Shown: positions 46,045-58,700 of the stretch, piece after piece
Numbering within the stretch: the first letter of the stretch is position 1
Layout of the letters: the number at the start of each line of letters is the position of its first letter
From: Juglans regia
Taxonomy: Eukaryota > Streptophyta > Magnoliopsida > Fagales > Juglandaceae
DNA length: 64,000 bases
Direction of reading: 5' to 3'
NCBI RefSeq assembly: GCF_001411555.2
Contig: NC_049901.1
Location: 12,968,681 to 13,032,680, forward strand
Made by a program: the position numbers and the translations under genes
Notes under the pieces: model-generated
Databases searched by the model: none
What the model saw: only the letters and a program-made list of their open reading frames with translations
Told to the model about the DNA's origin: nothing

Positions 46045-48582
46045 ACAGAGTCCCAGCTTGTTGGGCTATTTGTCCTATGCTCTACTTGTTAAAGTTTTTT
46101 TTTTTTTTCTTGCAAGTTACTAAAGATATATTAAAACATAAAGAGTCTGATACATAATTGGAGTTCCAGAAACTAAAGAAACTACTTAGATACAGGTGGG
46201 TTCTTTCCACTGTGGAAATGCAGTAGGGATGCTGTAATTTGGATTAAAGGGATTTCTCTGAAGGCTTGCGTTGCCGCTGCCCATTGCGCTAGGTTATGCG
46301 CGCATCAATTTTTTTATCGATGAATTTTCCTCACATTCCACTATTTGAATGAGTTTAAATGGTGTCTGATGTCATTTATAATGGGGCTCAAAATCCATTC
46401 TTGAACAGAGAGGAATTTTATATTGCTTAGATGGTCACTTTTGAATCTTCTTCCAACACTATCTTTTCCAGCTTAAGTCTTTTAGCTTCCTTGTTGGCCA
46501 TAAGAGCTGACTTGCTTCTCCTTGATTTGGATTGAGATTATTAATAAAGTCTGATTTGACAAATAATATTTCTCCATTATCTTTCCAGCAAATGGATGCA
46601 AGGATGGATTCTTCTTTGTGAATTGCCACATCAAAGGTAATGAGATGATGTCCAGTAGGATGTCTCACTTCATTTTCTCCAATCAGAATGTTTTTTGCTG
46701 CCCAAGTTTTTGAATTCTGTGTATAGGTTTTGAAGACCGATTCTACATAGACATGGATAGAGGGAGCATATTGCTTGTGTTCCACCTTATTTCTAAAGAA
46801 CTAGGGATTGTCCATTGCAATGATGGCAAAGATTTGGAATTCTTGGTGTTCCTCCTCTGGAATCTTGAGATTAATCAATGGATTAAGAATATTGTTAATC
46901 CATATGGAAATAGGTTGAGTAGCAAAGAGAGATATATCTCTGGGCCATTTGGACTGTCTCCATACTACTCTGGAATAGACAAAACTGAGAAAAAGGTGAT
47001 GGGTATTTTCTGGTTCGGTATTGCACCAGATGGATGACTGAATTAATGAGGACTTTCATAGGAAGAAAATTGTGACTGATTTTCCAGAGGAACAATATGA
47101 ATCTATCCTAAAGTTTCAATTTCCAAAGGTTCTTCCAATTAATGGACTGATTTGTGGGTATTATTGAACCAGTTTCATTGACAAGGGCTGCATGGGCTGA
47201 TTTGACAGAGAAGGCTCCAGAGGAATGGTGGATCCATTTAATCTTATTGAGGATAAGGTGGAAATTGTGGTTGGCCAAAAGGATATTTTGGATTTCTCTT
47301 GAAGTATTTTCAAAGAAGATGGCATTTAAAAATAAAGTATTCCAGCGCCTTGGTTCTTCGAGGATAAGCTCAGAAACCAGCATCATATGGTCAATTGTGT
47401 GATAATTTGGATTTGGAAGTCGAATATGGAATGGAAGGGTTGGAATCCTAGGATCAATCCAAACTCTTATGGAGACTCCATTATTAGTTTGAAAACAGAT
47501 GCTTTTTTTTATTAACTCTCTTTGTTTTAAGCTGCTTTTCTAGAACCAAGAATCAGTTGCCTTACAAGATATTTCTAGGAAAGAATTTTGTTTAAGGTAT
47601 TTCTTTGACAGGGCTTCTTTCCATAGACTGCTGGAACCATTAATGAAAGACCATGCAACTTTAGACACAAGAGCAGAATTGAAAATGGAGGTTTGTTTGA
47701 GGCCAAGTCCACCCATGGATTTTGGTAGGCATATAGATTTCCATGATTTAGGGATAAATTTATTCTTTTGAAGATCCTCAAATCCCCACCAGAATCTTTT
47801 GAAAAGTGTATCAATCATTTTTGCCATGAACCTTGGGAACAACATTAAGGACATGACATATAAGGGAATTGAACTAGCAGCGGCTCTTATCAGGACAGTT
47901 TTAGAGGCTTGAGAGAGAACTTTAGTTTTCCAACCTTGAAGTTTTGTTTGAATCCTTCCAATGATTTCTGTAAAGAAATTTTTCTTGTCAGTCCCACTTA
48001 AGATAGGTAATCCAAAATATTTAGAATTAGAAAGAGAGTCTGAACTCAAAAGAATTTTTAACAGTGTTAATAGAGTCCATGGTGATATTCCTACTAAAGT
48101 GAAGGGATGATTTTTTCTGGTTAATAATTTGCCCAGACCAAGAATTATAAGTATCAATGCAATCTTCAAACGCTTGTACAGTTTGGATAGAAGCAGAACC
48201 AAAGAGAAATAAATCATCCGCAAACAGAAGGTGACAGATGGAAGGTCCATTCCTTGACAATTTGATACCCTTTAAAAGGTTGAGGTTTTCCTTTTTGGCA
48301 ATGAGTCTAGAGAGCACTTCAGTCCCTAAGATAAAAAGGAATGGAGATTGCTCCTTATCTTAAACCCCTAGAAGGTTGAAAGAATCCGTGGGGAGACCCA
48401 TTAATAATGATCGAATAGGATACTGTTGATATGCATTCTTTGATCCAATTGATCCATTGATTTTTGAAACCAGCTGGGTAAAGGACAACAAAAAGGAATG
48501 ACCATTCCGTGGAATCAAAGGCTTTGACCATATCAATTTTTATGGCCATGGAACCAATTCTGTTTTTCCTTTTTTTCATTAA
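46045..48582 (-). mobile_element. Partial copy of the gene 1 LINE (3' part)
   Basis: The copy matches 28020-30510 nearly throughout, with small indels (about 55 extra bases near 46615-46675, a deletion near 47027 and one near 48350). It codes, in broken frames, for the RNase H (FDVAIHKEESILASICWKD, 46459-46785), zinc-finger-like region (47108-47386), thumb (about 47540-47860) and the FADDLFLFGSA box at about 48210. It ends at 48582 in the middle of the RT palm, where a different monooxygenase fragment begins. Confidence 0.9.
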
Positions 48583-48894
48583 TTTAGGCAGATATTTTAG
48601 GGACTTGATTATCCGTAGCAGAGGAATTCTGGCAGGAGATCAGGTGGCCGGAGCCTTGAAAAGATATTCTAAGGAGAGGAGGTGGAGTGCTACTCACTTG
48701 ATCACGAGCTCGTTTCTGTCAGGGTGGGTGCATCAAGTTGGGTCTGGATGGCTGATGAAATTCTTCAGGGATTCATATATTATAGGCTTCTTTACACTAT
48801 AGTACTTGAAGTTGTGCATTATGATTGTGGAAAGTTGCCCTGTATTTTATCAAACAGTACTAAATTGGAGAACAATCAAAGTAAGATTGACTAG
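48583..48894 (+). pseudogene. FAD monooxygenase last-exon fragment, distinct paralogue
   Basis: It starts at the codons corresponding to the start of the LGRHIGNSIIR segment of exon 5 and ends with a stop at 48892-48894. Readable blocks are ILAGDQVAGALKRYSKERRW, then LSGWVHQVGSGW and DCGKLPCILSN, with one frame change near 48780. It is more diverged from genes 1 and 2 than they are from each other, so it represents a separate, older cluster member whose upstream part was lost at the junction with the copied LINE. Confidence 0.88.
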
Positions 48895-49332
48895 CTAAGA
48901 ATCCAACCTCAAGTGAATCTGATTCTGTATTCCCTTCGATTCTAAGTACAATATCACCGCTGCCACTCCTCCTTTTTTCTTGTATAAGTTTTCTCTAGAA
49001 TTCTCTCTCGACCTCTCGTTTTTTCTGCAGAATTCTCCCTACTTTCCAAAAGCTTGTGAATTGGACAGCTATATTTTAATGTGTTTTGGTGTGATGCATT
49101 TGTAGCGAAGCTAAACATCAATGTGCTATATGGATAAAGTTTCTTCTTTCCGTCTTTATTTCTAATCCCAGAGCTGCTTCATGTTTGGATTTGGATTGAT
49201 AATTCAAGAGTAACTTTGGTATTGTTGAGATTTAGTGCATCTGCTTCCTATATCAAAACACCCAGCTTCAAAGTATATGGCATATTGTAATCTTTGTGTG
49301 ACAGCGTAATTCTCAAAAAGTAGGTTATTGAT
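48895..49332. other. 3' flank of the last relic, no gene recognised
   Basis: AT-rich and pyrimidine-rich sequence. I see no coding or repeat structure. Confidence 0.4.
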
Positions 49333-49349
49333 TTTCCATTTGACTGCTT

Positions 49350-49627
49350 TTTTTGTTTCAGTGGGGAAGGGTAGCCAGTATAACTTTCCCTCTAGACATG
49401 ACCATAAGGGCCCCCACTCACTGGGGCATGCTCGGTTTGAGTCATAACTACTGACTCTGGGTGAAGCAACCCATCACCGCAACCCCACCAAAGTGCCAAC
49501 ATGCAAAGGCCTCCAAGACTTTAGTTCACAAGTTTTACTAAGGCAAGTTGTTTCGAACTTATGACCTGGGGCAAGGGAGGGAAGAAAGATCCCTTAGCCT
49601 TTGCCAACTCGGCTACCACCTTGGTGG
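49350..49627 (-). mobile_element. tRNA-derived SINE with 17-bp TSD
   Basis: On the minus strand it begins with GGTGGTAGCCGAGTTGGCAA, a tRNA-like Pol III A box, and about 50 bp on has CATAAGTTCGAAAC, a B box. It ends in an A-rich tail (T-run at 49348-49354 on the plus strand). TTTCCATTTGACTGCTT flanks it perfectly at 49333-49349 and 49628-49644. The length, boxes, tail and TSD define a plant SINE. There is no protein-coding role; it is copied by LINE machinery. Confidence 0.88.
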
Positions 49628-49644
49628 TTTCCATTTGACTGCTT

Positions 49645-50031
49645 AATACTGCAAATCTCCAATAAGAGCCAATAATCCATCTTAGCAAAGAAATGTGGAA
49701 AAAAGAGAGTTTAATATTTTTGTCGTCCATTGAGCGAATTAAACTCATGAAAATATTCATGTTGATGCTAGAACAAAAGGGGAGAGGCTCCACAGATTCG
49801 AATCAAGATCTTCTACAAGTTTTAGGATTTAAACTGCGAGAGATATAGTATCAATATATTTATTTGTTATGTGATTTTTCTTAATTACATTCAATATTCA
49901 ATAAATATTATGAAATTCATTTTATATGCCTATCTATATCACTTCAGATTTTAAAATTCTAATAAAAACTTTAGAACATATTAATTCTCATATATCTTCT
50001 TCTTTTTAAACGCGAAATGTCATGTGTAATA
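49645..50031. other. Spacer, nothing recognised
   Basis: AT-rich sequence between the SINE and the next LINE, with only short, unconvincing open frames. Confidence 0.4.
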
Positions 50032-50114
50032 AAATATCTACAAACTCAACACTTCACCTCAATGACCCAGAGCTATTCTGGGTTAATGTTTCGGATACTG
50101 TGATGTGCATGGTG

Positions 50115-51500
50115 ATGATGGATGATATTCAAGATAAGTGGAGTATATTAAAATTAGAAGAGGAGGAAACTAATATTCTAGAATTGGATGGAGATGGGGT
50201 GACTAAAATTCAGAAGAAGGGAGATAGGGTTTGGTGGGAAAACGGTACACAGATCTTGTAATCAGCAAAGAGGTACTAGCTTCAACATTGGCAAGGGTAT
50301 GGAGAGTTAGCAAACAGGTAGTCTTTCAAGATTGTGGGTCAAATGTGTTTATTGTAACATTCGCGATGCGTGCTGATAAAAAAAAAGTGATGTCTGGAAG
50401 ACCATGGCTATTTGACAATAGTTTGTTTGTGTTAAAGATGTTTGATGGGTTCTCTCAACCGAGAAAAATAAATTTTTATTTGGAAGAATTTTGGGTACAG
50501 TTTCATAACTTACCATTAGCATATATGAACAAAGACTGTGGAGAGCAGATTGGCAATTCAATTGGACATGTAATTGACGTTGATACTCTGAAGGACAAAA
50601 TTGGATGGGGCAAGTTTCTAAAACTCAAATTGAAATGAAGATACATCGAGCACTGTCTAGAAGGAGGATGATCTGTGTTAATGGAGAAAAAGTATGGATT
50701 CTTATAAAATATGAAAAGCTGCCCAAAAGTGTGCTTTGCATGTGGTTGTCTGGTGCATGGAATAGGGGGTTATCTGGTGAAGAATAAAATTTCAGAACCT
50801 CTTGCAGAACAAGTTCAAAGTATGGGACGTGGCTGAGAGCTGAACCAATGTACCTGAGAAGAAGTCAAACCAAAGTGGATACACATAAGGAAAGAATGAA
50901 CGAGGATTAGAGTAAAGAATTTTATGATGCGGGAATAGCTATGATGAATATCCATGGAGGAACTGAGAGGACGAGGAAGAACACAGTGGAGAGTGCTGAG
51001 TCAGGGATAAAGACGGGGGCAGGGCAGGCAAAAATTCAGGAACCAAATCCAATTCAAATATGGGTGAGGATCAGGATGCATATTTTGAAGTGGTAGTTGG
51101 TGAAAAATAGAAGCAATGGACGGCTGAGAAAACTGAGGACCAAAATATGGTGCCTATCTCTTTTGAAAATACAAAGGAGATAGGAGGTAATGAGGTGGGC
51201 CTAGGCCTGGGCATGGGTTTGGATTTTGAACGTCTTATGAAAGAGCAAGAAGAAGAGATGTGTAGTTATGGGTTGGTTAGTCATTCTAGTCCAACCCATA
51301 TAGAGGTAAAGGGTGAAGCGACTGTTGTTACAAGGCATAGCACTAGAGGAAGAATGATTCACAAGACTAAAGGAAGTTGGAAGAAACATGCAAGGGACAT
51401 AGGTAAATTTAATGAAAATGTGGTGTTGTGTCCCTCTAAGAAGAGGGGGCTGATTTATAAAGATGGGGAGCTGAGGGTGAGGAAGGTAGGAAGAGAATGA
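50115..51500 (+). pseudogene. LINE ORF1 (DUF4283-type), broken
   Basis: The likely start is MMDDIQDKWSILKLEEEE at 50115. A frameshift near 50245 is followed by MRADKKKVMSGRPWLFDNSL and VQFHNLPLAYMNKDCG, the DUF4283 core. The zinc knuckle is decayed: KYEKLPKSVLCMWLSGA retains one Cys of the expected CxxC. A charged tail runs to 51500. It would have bound element RNA. Confidence 0.8.
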
Positions 51501-51576
51501 GAGGTAATGAGAATGGGGAAAACAATGACGTTGAAGTTTGATTGGTGGTGGCTGCTAGGCAGCACTGCCAAGAGCC

Positions 51577-54500
51577 ATGAAAACTCAGAGTTGGAACTAT
51601 CGGGAGTTTGGGAACCCCATGCAATTCATGACCTTCACTATATAGTGAAGGATAAGAGACGTGACTTAGTTTTCTTAATGGAAAGTAAGACTAATGCACA
51701 TAGATGGGAGTTCTTAAAAAGGAAGTTCAAGTTTGATGGGTGTCTAGTGGTGGACCCAGTGGATAAAAGTGGTGGATTAGTGTTGTTGTGAAAACTTGAA
51801 ATAGGAGTGATAATTAAGTCCTATTCCAGGTTCCATATAAATGCAAGAATTATGAATGAAGAGGGAACATGATAGTGGTAGTTTATAGGATTTTATGACC
51901 ACCCAGAAACAAGTAAAAGGCAAGATACATGGGATATACTTCTATTTTTGAAACCACAAGACTATGTGCCCTAGTTTTTACTTGGTGATTTCAATGAAAT
52001 ACTCTCACAAGATGAAAAAACAAAAGAGGTAGATTGCGTAGTGAAGCTCAAATGAATAAGTTTAGACAAGCCTTGGAGAGGGGTGCATTGTTTGATCTAG
52101 GTTGGACTGACATGAAGTATACATGAAGCAATAGGCACTGTAATGATACATTTACTACAGAAAGATTGGATAGGGGGTAGCTAACAGAGGCTGGCTAGAT
52201 CATTTTAAAACAATTAAGGTGGAGACTCTGGTTGCAAGTTGTTATGATCACAGATCCTTGCTATTTTCTTTTTGGCATAAATGCTTCAATAAGGGTAGAT
52301 TAAGCAGGTCATTTAGATATGAAGTAGTATGGGGTTCTGAAGAAGAATGTAAGAAAATTGTAAATGAGGTGTGGAGACAGGTGAGTGTATCTGGAGTGTC
52401 TTTGCAGGAGGTGCAAGAATGGTTAAAGAAAAGTAGAACAACTTTAGCAAGGTGGAGCAAGCTTTCTAATTTTGGTTCAGATAAACTTATAAAAGAAAAG
52501 TCGAATTTGATAAAGCAAATGCAAGACGATGAATGGCAACACAATGTGGAGGAAGAAGTTACAAAGAGAGTTGGGGGCTTTATTAGATAAAGAAGATTTG
52601 GAATGGAGGCAAGGGGCAAAAAGGCACTCGTATCAACAATGTGATAGGAACACTAGATTCTTCTATATTTGTGCCACATAAAGAAGGAAGTAGAATTTCA
52701 TTAAAAAAGTTAGAAACTCAGATGTCGTTACAAAGTTTGAAAAGGCTGAAGTTGCCAATGCTTTTAAAAACCACTTCCAACATATCTACACCATATTAGA
52801 CCCACAGTTAGAAGTTATTGAAGAATGTCTTCAATGTATTTGTAGAAAGGTGACACGTGATATGAATGCAGGACTGGAGGCCCCCTTCATGGCTGTAGAA
52901 ATCTATGAAGCATTAAAACCAATGGGCCCTTTCAAATCTCCAAGACTACATGGTTTTGGAGCAAAGTTTTACCAACAACACTGGAGCTCAGTGGGGTCCA
53001 AAGTATGCAAGGTTGTGCTGGAGTTCCTTAATGCAAGAGGTATGCCTAGTAGTCTAAATCATACTAATATTGTTCTTATTCCTAAGATTAGTGCCCCCTT
53101 GTCTGTAAATGACTATAGGCCTATCTCTTTAGGTAATGTCTTGTATAAGCTTATTGCCAAGTCTTTAGCTAATAGGCTTAAGAATATATTAATACATATT
53201 ATTTCTAGCTCCCAAAGTGCTTTTGTACCAGGAAGAACCATAATAGACAATGTAATGGCGGCATATGAACTACTACATTCTAGGAAGACAAGACAAAGAG
53301 GAAGAATTGGAAGCATGACTTTGAAGCTGGACATGTCTAAGACCTATGATAGAATAGAGTGGCAATACTTAAAATTAATAATGAGAAGGATGGGATTCAA
53401 TGAAAAATGGATTCAGCTGATAATGCAGTGTGTGGAATATGTCTCTTACTATGTGGTGGTTAATGGAAAGACTAGTGAGAGTTTTATTCCAACAAGAGGC
53501 TTGAGGCAAGGAGATCCATTATCTCTTTACATCTTCATAATGCGTGCAGAAGGCCTAAGTTCTCTACTAAGTAAAGCATAACAAAGTGGGAAGATGTGTG
53601 GAGTGGTTGTAGTAAGGGAAAATCACTCATCTACTATTTACAGATGATTATGTGATTTTTAGTAAAGACAATAGTGAAGACTAGAAGAGAATTCATGACA
53701 TATTGAAGCTCTATGAAGAATCATCAGGTCAAGCACTTAATGGACAAAAAATATTTATATTGCTCAACTCTAATACCGGTGGCCTAATGCAAAAAGATAT
53801 CTTACAAGAAGCTGGAGCTATCATATGTGGGGATTATGGCAAGTATCTTGGTCTACCAACTATGATTGAAAGATCAAAGTACTAGACATTTAAGGAAATC
53901 AAAGATAGGATGTGAAAGAAAATCAATGGCTGAAAAAATACATCTCTATCCACAACTGGGAAGGAGGTGCTTATCAAGGCTATGTTAGAATGAATTCCTA
54001 CACATACGATGAAAGTATTTCTGGTGCCAAGAAGACTGTGCAGTGAGATTAATTCTATTTTATCAAAGTTTTGGTGGAGTAGTAAGAAAGACAAAAGAAG
54101 GCTTCATTGTAAGAAGTGGGGTAGAATGGGTGAAAACAAAGAGATGGTGGATTGGGATTTCATGGTATTGAAGTCTAATAGGGTCATGTTAGCTAAGCAA
54201 GGATGGATGCTACAGCATAACCTAATAGTTTGGCAGCAAGAGTGTTTAAGAAAAAATACTATAGCAACTCTCAATTTATTGATGCAGAATTGAGCTACAG
54301 ACCATCCTTTATGTGGAGGAGTATGTTGGCATCTTAGGAATTATTAAAAGAATGAATAGTGTGAAGAGTTGGCAATGGTAAAAATATTTCTATTTGGAAC
54401 CAGAAGTGGCTCCCTCAATCTACAAGTTTCAAGGTGAGATCCCCAATGAACATCTTGGATGTTGATTCAAAAGTAAATGCTATGGTGTTAGAAGACAATC

Positions 54501-55683
54501 ACAGATGGAATGAGGAGCTGGTTTTCAACATTTTTAGCAAAGAGGAAGCCATCCAAATATGCAGTATACCTCTGAGCAAAAATGGGGATGAAGACAAGGT
54601 CATTTGGGGTTATACAAAGTATGGAAAGTTCTCATTTCGAAGTGCTTATCATTTAGATATAAGTAAAGAAAAAGAAATTTATGGTGAGGGCTCCAATAGA
54701 CAGTCACAAAAACATGTTTGGGAAGGGATTTGGAGATTGAATATACCTAACACAGCAAAGCAATTTATGTGGAAAAGCATTAAACTCTATTTTACCTACA
54801 AAGAAAAATCTGTATCAGAAGAAGAGTGGAAGATTCTATATGTCCAATCTGCTGTAGGGAAGAGGAGACAATAGAACATATGTTATGGTCATGCCTAACA
54901 GCAAGTGATGTGTGGGCAGAAAAGCAAAGTGGCGTATAGAAGTGGAGCAAGGTAGAGATCAAGTTTTTCCGACTATGGGAAAGAATGCAACAATGCTTTC
55001 AGCAGACTCAATTAGAAGAGTTAGGTGCCATTTTCAAATGATTATGGGCTAGAAGGAATAAAATTGTATTTGAGAATAAATTTGATCATCCAAGCAAAGT
55101 AATACAGGTTGCTTTATCTAACCTTAAAGTTTCCCAAAAAACAGATAAGGCAGAAGAGGAGCAAAAGAATGTAGGAAGTTTAAGGAGAATGGATACTAAA
55201 TGGCAACCACTAGTTGAAGGTTTCACTAAAGTTAATTTTGATATTGCTATTGATAAGGCAAATAACAGAATGGGTATGGGTATTGTTGCAAGGAATCATA
55301 AAGGTGAACTCCTAATTTCATTATGTGCCTCAATGCAATTTATAGGAAGCCCTAAACTGGCTGAAGCTACTACAGCATGGAAGGGCCTTGGAGCTAGTCT
55401 TAGAACTGAATATCAAAAATGTAAATTTTGAAGTAGATGATTAAATAGATCAATAAAAAGGCTCCTATTTGTGCTTGGATGGGGCAGATTGTAGAAGACA
55501 TCAGAGGCATTTTAACTAAAAGATCAAATTGGGAGTTTGGCTTTATTTTCGTTGAAGGAAATAGCCTAGCTCGTGAACTTGCTAAGAGAGCTTTACATAC
55601 AGAGGGAGAAAGTTGCTTGATAGAAGAGGGACCTGCTGAGATTACTTCTATTGTAATAAGAAAGATGTCTTGTAATGAATAAA
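51577..55683 (+). pseudogene. LINE ORF2 (endonuclease, RT, RNase H), broken
   Basis: It begins MKTQSWNYREFGNP at 51577, the L1 endonuclease start (normally WNCRGLGNP), then after a frameshift DLVFLMESKTNAHRWEFL. The RT region 52850-53581 is open for 243 codons: NDYRPISLGNVLYKLIAK, SSSQSAFVPGR, LDMSKTYDRIEW and RGLRQGDPLS. The active-site box is LLFTDDYVIF (FTDD, both Asp present) at about 53637, in another frame. A thumb piece is at 54009-54293 (SKFWWSSKKDKRRLHCKKW). The zinc-finger-like region is at 54434-54874. RNase H is at 55189-55682 with KVNFDIAIDK and ARELAKRAL. Stops between pieces make it inactive. Confidence 0.85.
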
Positions 55684-55747
55684 TATCAGTTATGAATGAA
55701 TGAACAATATTTGTTGATTAAAAAAATTTTAAAAAAATATCTGCAAA

Positions 55748-58700
55748 GACTTCAAAAAATAAATGTTACATATGATCCTGAATTTTGTCATTATTGATCA
55801 TGTGAGACATTAAATAGCTTTATAAATCTATTATTCAAGTGAAAAATTATATAAAATATGACATGTCAACTAGTATTCTATAAAGTTATTATTTGTAAAG
55901 GATAAATACTAGATTGATAAAAGTAACGAATGTGACAGTGATGATTGAAAATCTGAATGTAAAAATATTCTACTGATGATTTCTATACATTTCATATTAT
56001 ATATAATTTTTTATTTTTTATTATTTTTTTAATTAATTTAAAAAAATAAATAAAAATAAATATAATGTGTAGACGTAATGAATAACAAACTCTTCTATAT
56101 ATGTTGTGGAATGGAGGGTAGAACTTTAGAGGGGGCATGAAAACTCCATTAACGCACGCTCTGTCCTTCCATTTTGGAATTGGATAATGTTATATATAGT
56201 CGTAAAATGTGTAAATATCGTGTAATTATTTTGAGAAAGAGTAAAATTTATTCATAAAAATTAATTTCTTTTCATGTAGATTGTATATATTTTTTTTTTT
56301 AAAGCAACTGTACGACACTTACACATACAATTACAAGTATCATTTCTCTTAAAATAAAAGGCTTTGTTACGATTATTGAAAAAGTAATCTGAAGATGTTT
56401 TCTGAATGTGTATTTTATTTTATATATTTTATATATTTTTTTAATCATCATAAATTTTATTAAAAAATAAAAAATTTATAATACTTCTTTAATTATTAAA
56501 TAAATAAAAAATTCAAAAAACAGCTTCGGAGCCAAAGCATTTCTCTAAAAAAAAAAAAAAAAAATCCCTCTCTTGCATCTCGGAGTACGTACCCCTCCCC
56601 ACCACCACATAGATTATCCATCTTGCAGATGATTAGAAAAATTTTATTTATAAATTGGTGTAGATAACACATAAGTAAAAATTAGTAAAACATTCTACAA
56701 TCAACAAAATCTTTTTTTTTTCATTTTTTTTTAATTTTTCTAAATGAAAATGACTTTCCATTTAAAAATTGGAATAAAAATTAAAAATATCATTAATAAT
56801 TAATAAATATCATTGTCAAATAGATATACTCACCACTGATATAATTATAGATATGCGAGTATATATTTTCATGTGGTGTCCTTTTCTTTAAGGATGGGTC
56901 GACATCCACAGCTGGAGCTCTTATCTAAGCCATTTCAAGATTTTTTTTATTTATTTTTTTATATTATTTTTAATACTTTTAAATATTTTTTAAAAAAATT
57001 ATAATATTATTAAATAATACTTTCGCCTAAAAATGATCGTAACATATCACGTGGGTCTGTGGAGGGAGATTTTTTAGCATTTTTTGTAGGTAATGGGGGA
57101 CGTACTCTCTATCCGTCTAATAAATATTCTTTATTTCAAAGGACCATCTCCAAGAAAATCAGTCGATATTCAACCAAATTTAATACATGGATCCATGCAT
57201 TTAATTGCAAATTAAATGAACTATATTTTCATAAGTCGGTGTAGATTTTTGGAGGTATGTTTTAAATTTTCTTTTTTTTTTTTTATGTATGCATATTTTT
57301 ATATTTTGATGTAAGAATTATAGACTTTAAGAAAATATAGAAACTGTTTTTTCATACTTTTAAGAAAACTCAAGAATTTCCGATGAGGTTAGAAGAGAAT
57401 TTTTATATTTTTGAAACGATTTCACAAAGTTTTTAAATGTTTTGGGGAATTATTTTTTAACAACTTTTATTTAAATTTGAAAAATAATTATTACTATGTT
57501 TTTTTAGAGGGTAGGGGGCCATGGCTCCCTCTAGCATCACGCAGTTTGCAGAAAAATATAATGAATAAATATAAATAGAAGTTATTATTAGAAGTATCTA
57601 TTTTGCATACATGATATAGTATCATGTAGACCACACATCTCTCCAAGTGAGTATTGAAAACAATCAACTAGAAGCAGTCACGCAGTGAGTATAAAATATG
57701 CACTACTATTATAACTTCTCGCTAGCATTACTCAAATATAATTTGCTGAAGATAAGGTAAATGCACATCTTTAATATGAGATTATAAGCTGTATGGCAAT
57801 AATAGATTAACGATAATATTTTCCAAAAAATGAGTATAATGAGTAATGCAGCGATTAATGATAAGAGTAATGTGTAGTCAGAAGTATCCATAAATGTTGC
57901 TGTAATTATAGGTTTGGTAATTCAACTTTCAACCACCTCCCTTAAATACTTCTGATATTGTCAAATGCATGGCGGCAATAACAGATTTTTCTTGTCGGTC
58001 GCGTTTATTTTTATAATTTTTTTCAATTCATTTTATATTATTTTATATAATTATTATAATTATTTTAAGTTTTTATATAAAATAAAATAAATAATTTAAC
58101 TTTTTCAAATCTTAAAATAAAAATAATATTAATAATATATATTTTAATAATATTTTATTTAATTTTTAACTTTTATCTCAACTCATCTTATCTGTAAAAA
58201 CAAGTGATGCTTTAGATTATTTTTAGATTTTAGATTTTTCTTTTAGAAGTATCCATATAACTTTTAGATTTTTCTTTTAAAAGTATTAAAAAATATCCAA
58301 TAATAATAAAAATTTAATATTTTACATACTAAAATGAAAATAAAATAAGAGTGTGGTTTACCGCTTTACTTTTCATATAAAAAATTATTTTAATTTTTCT
58401 CTATTTTTGAGTTTTAACTTCCAAGAGTATTCTTCAAACATCTTTGCTAAATAGAGAGTTTATAAAGGTCTTATAAAAAAAGAGATTCTATAGAAATTTT
58501 TACTCATTTGAAATGATGCAACAATTGATAATAGAATTGGTACACATAAAATAAAAATAAAAAAACAGATCAATAGTACTTTTAATTGAGAAATAGGGTA
58601 TGGTATTATGATTGTCCATGCGAGTTTGATCTTATGTGTTTATACTTTATCCTCTCTCTCATTTTAAGTTGTTGAATTTGGATATATTATATGCAAAAAC

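Larger units (their letters stand above)
50045..55734 (+). mobile_element. Near-complete LINE (L1-type), inactive
   Basis: AAATATCTACAAA (50032-50044) and AAATATCTGCAAA (55735-55747) flank it as a 13-bp TSD with one mismatch. The right copy follows an A-rich tail. Inside are ORF1 (from 50115), ORF2 (from 51577) with endonuclease, RT, zinc-finger-like and RNase H parts, all in plus orientation. The 5' leader is only about 70 bp, so the copy is slightly 5'-truncated or short-leadered. Frames are broken repeatedly. It belongs to a different subfamily from the LINE at 28020-34346. Confidence 0.88.

Noticed and set aside
49548..49610. A functional tRNA gene on the minus strand
   Set aside because: Box A and B sequences are present but no cloverleaf closes, and the 278-bp unit has an A-rich tail and a 17-bp TSD, so it is a SINE.
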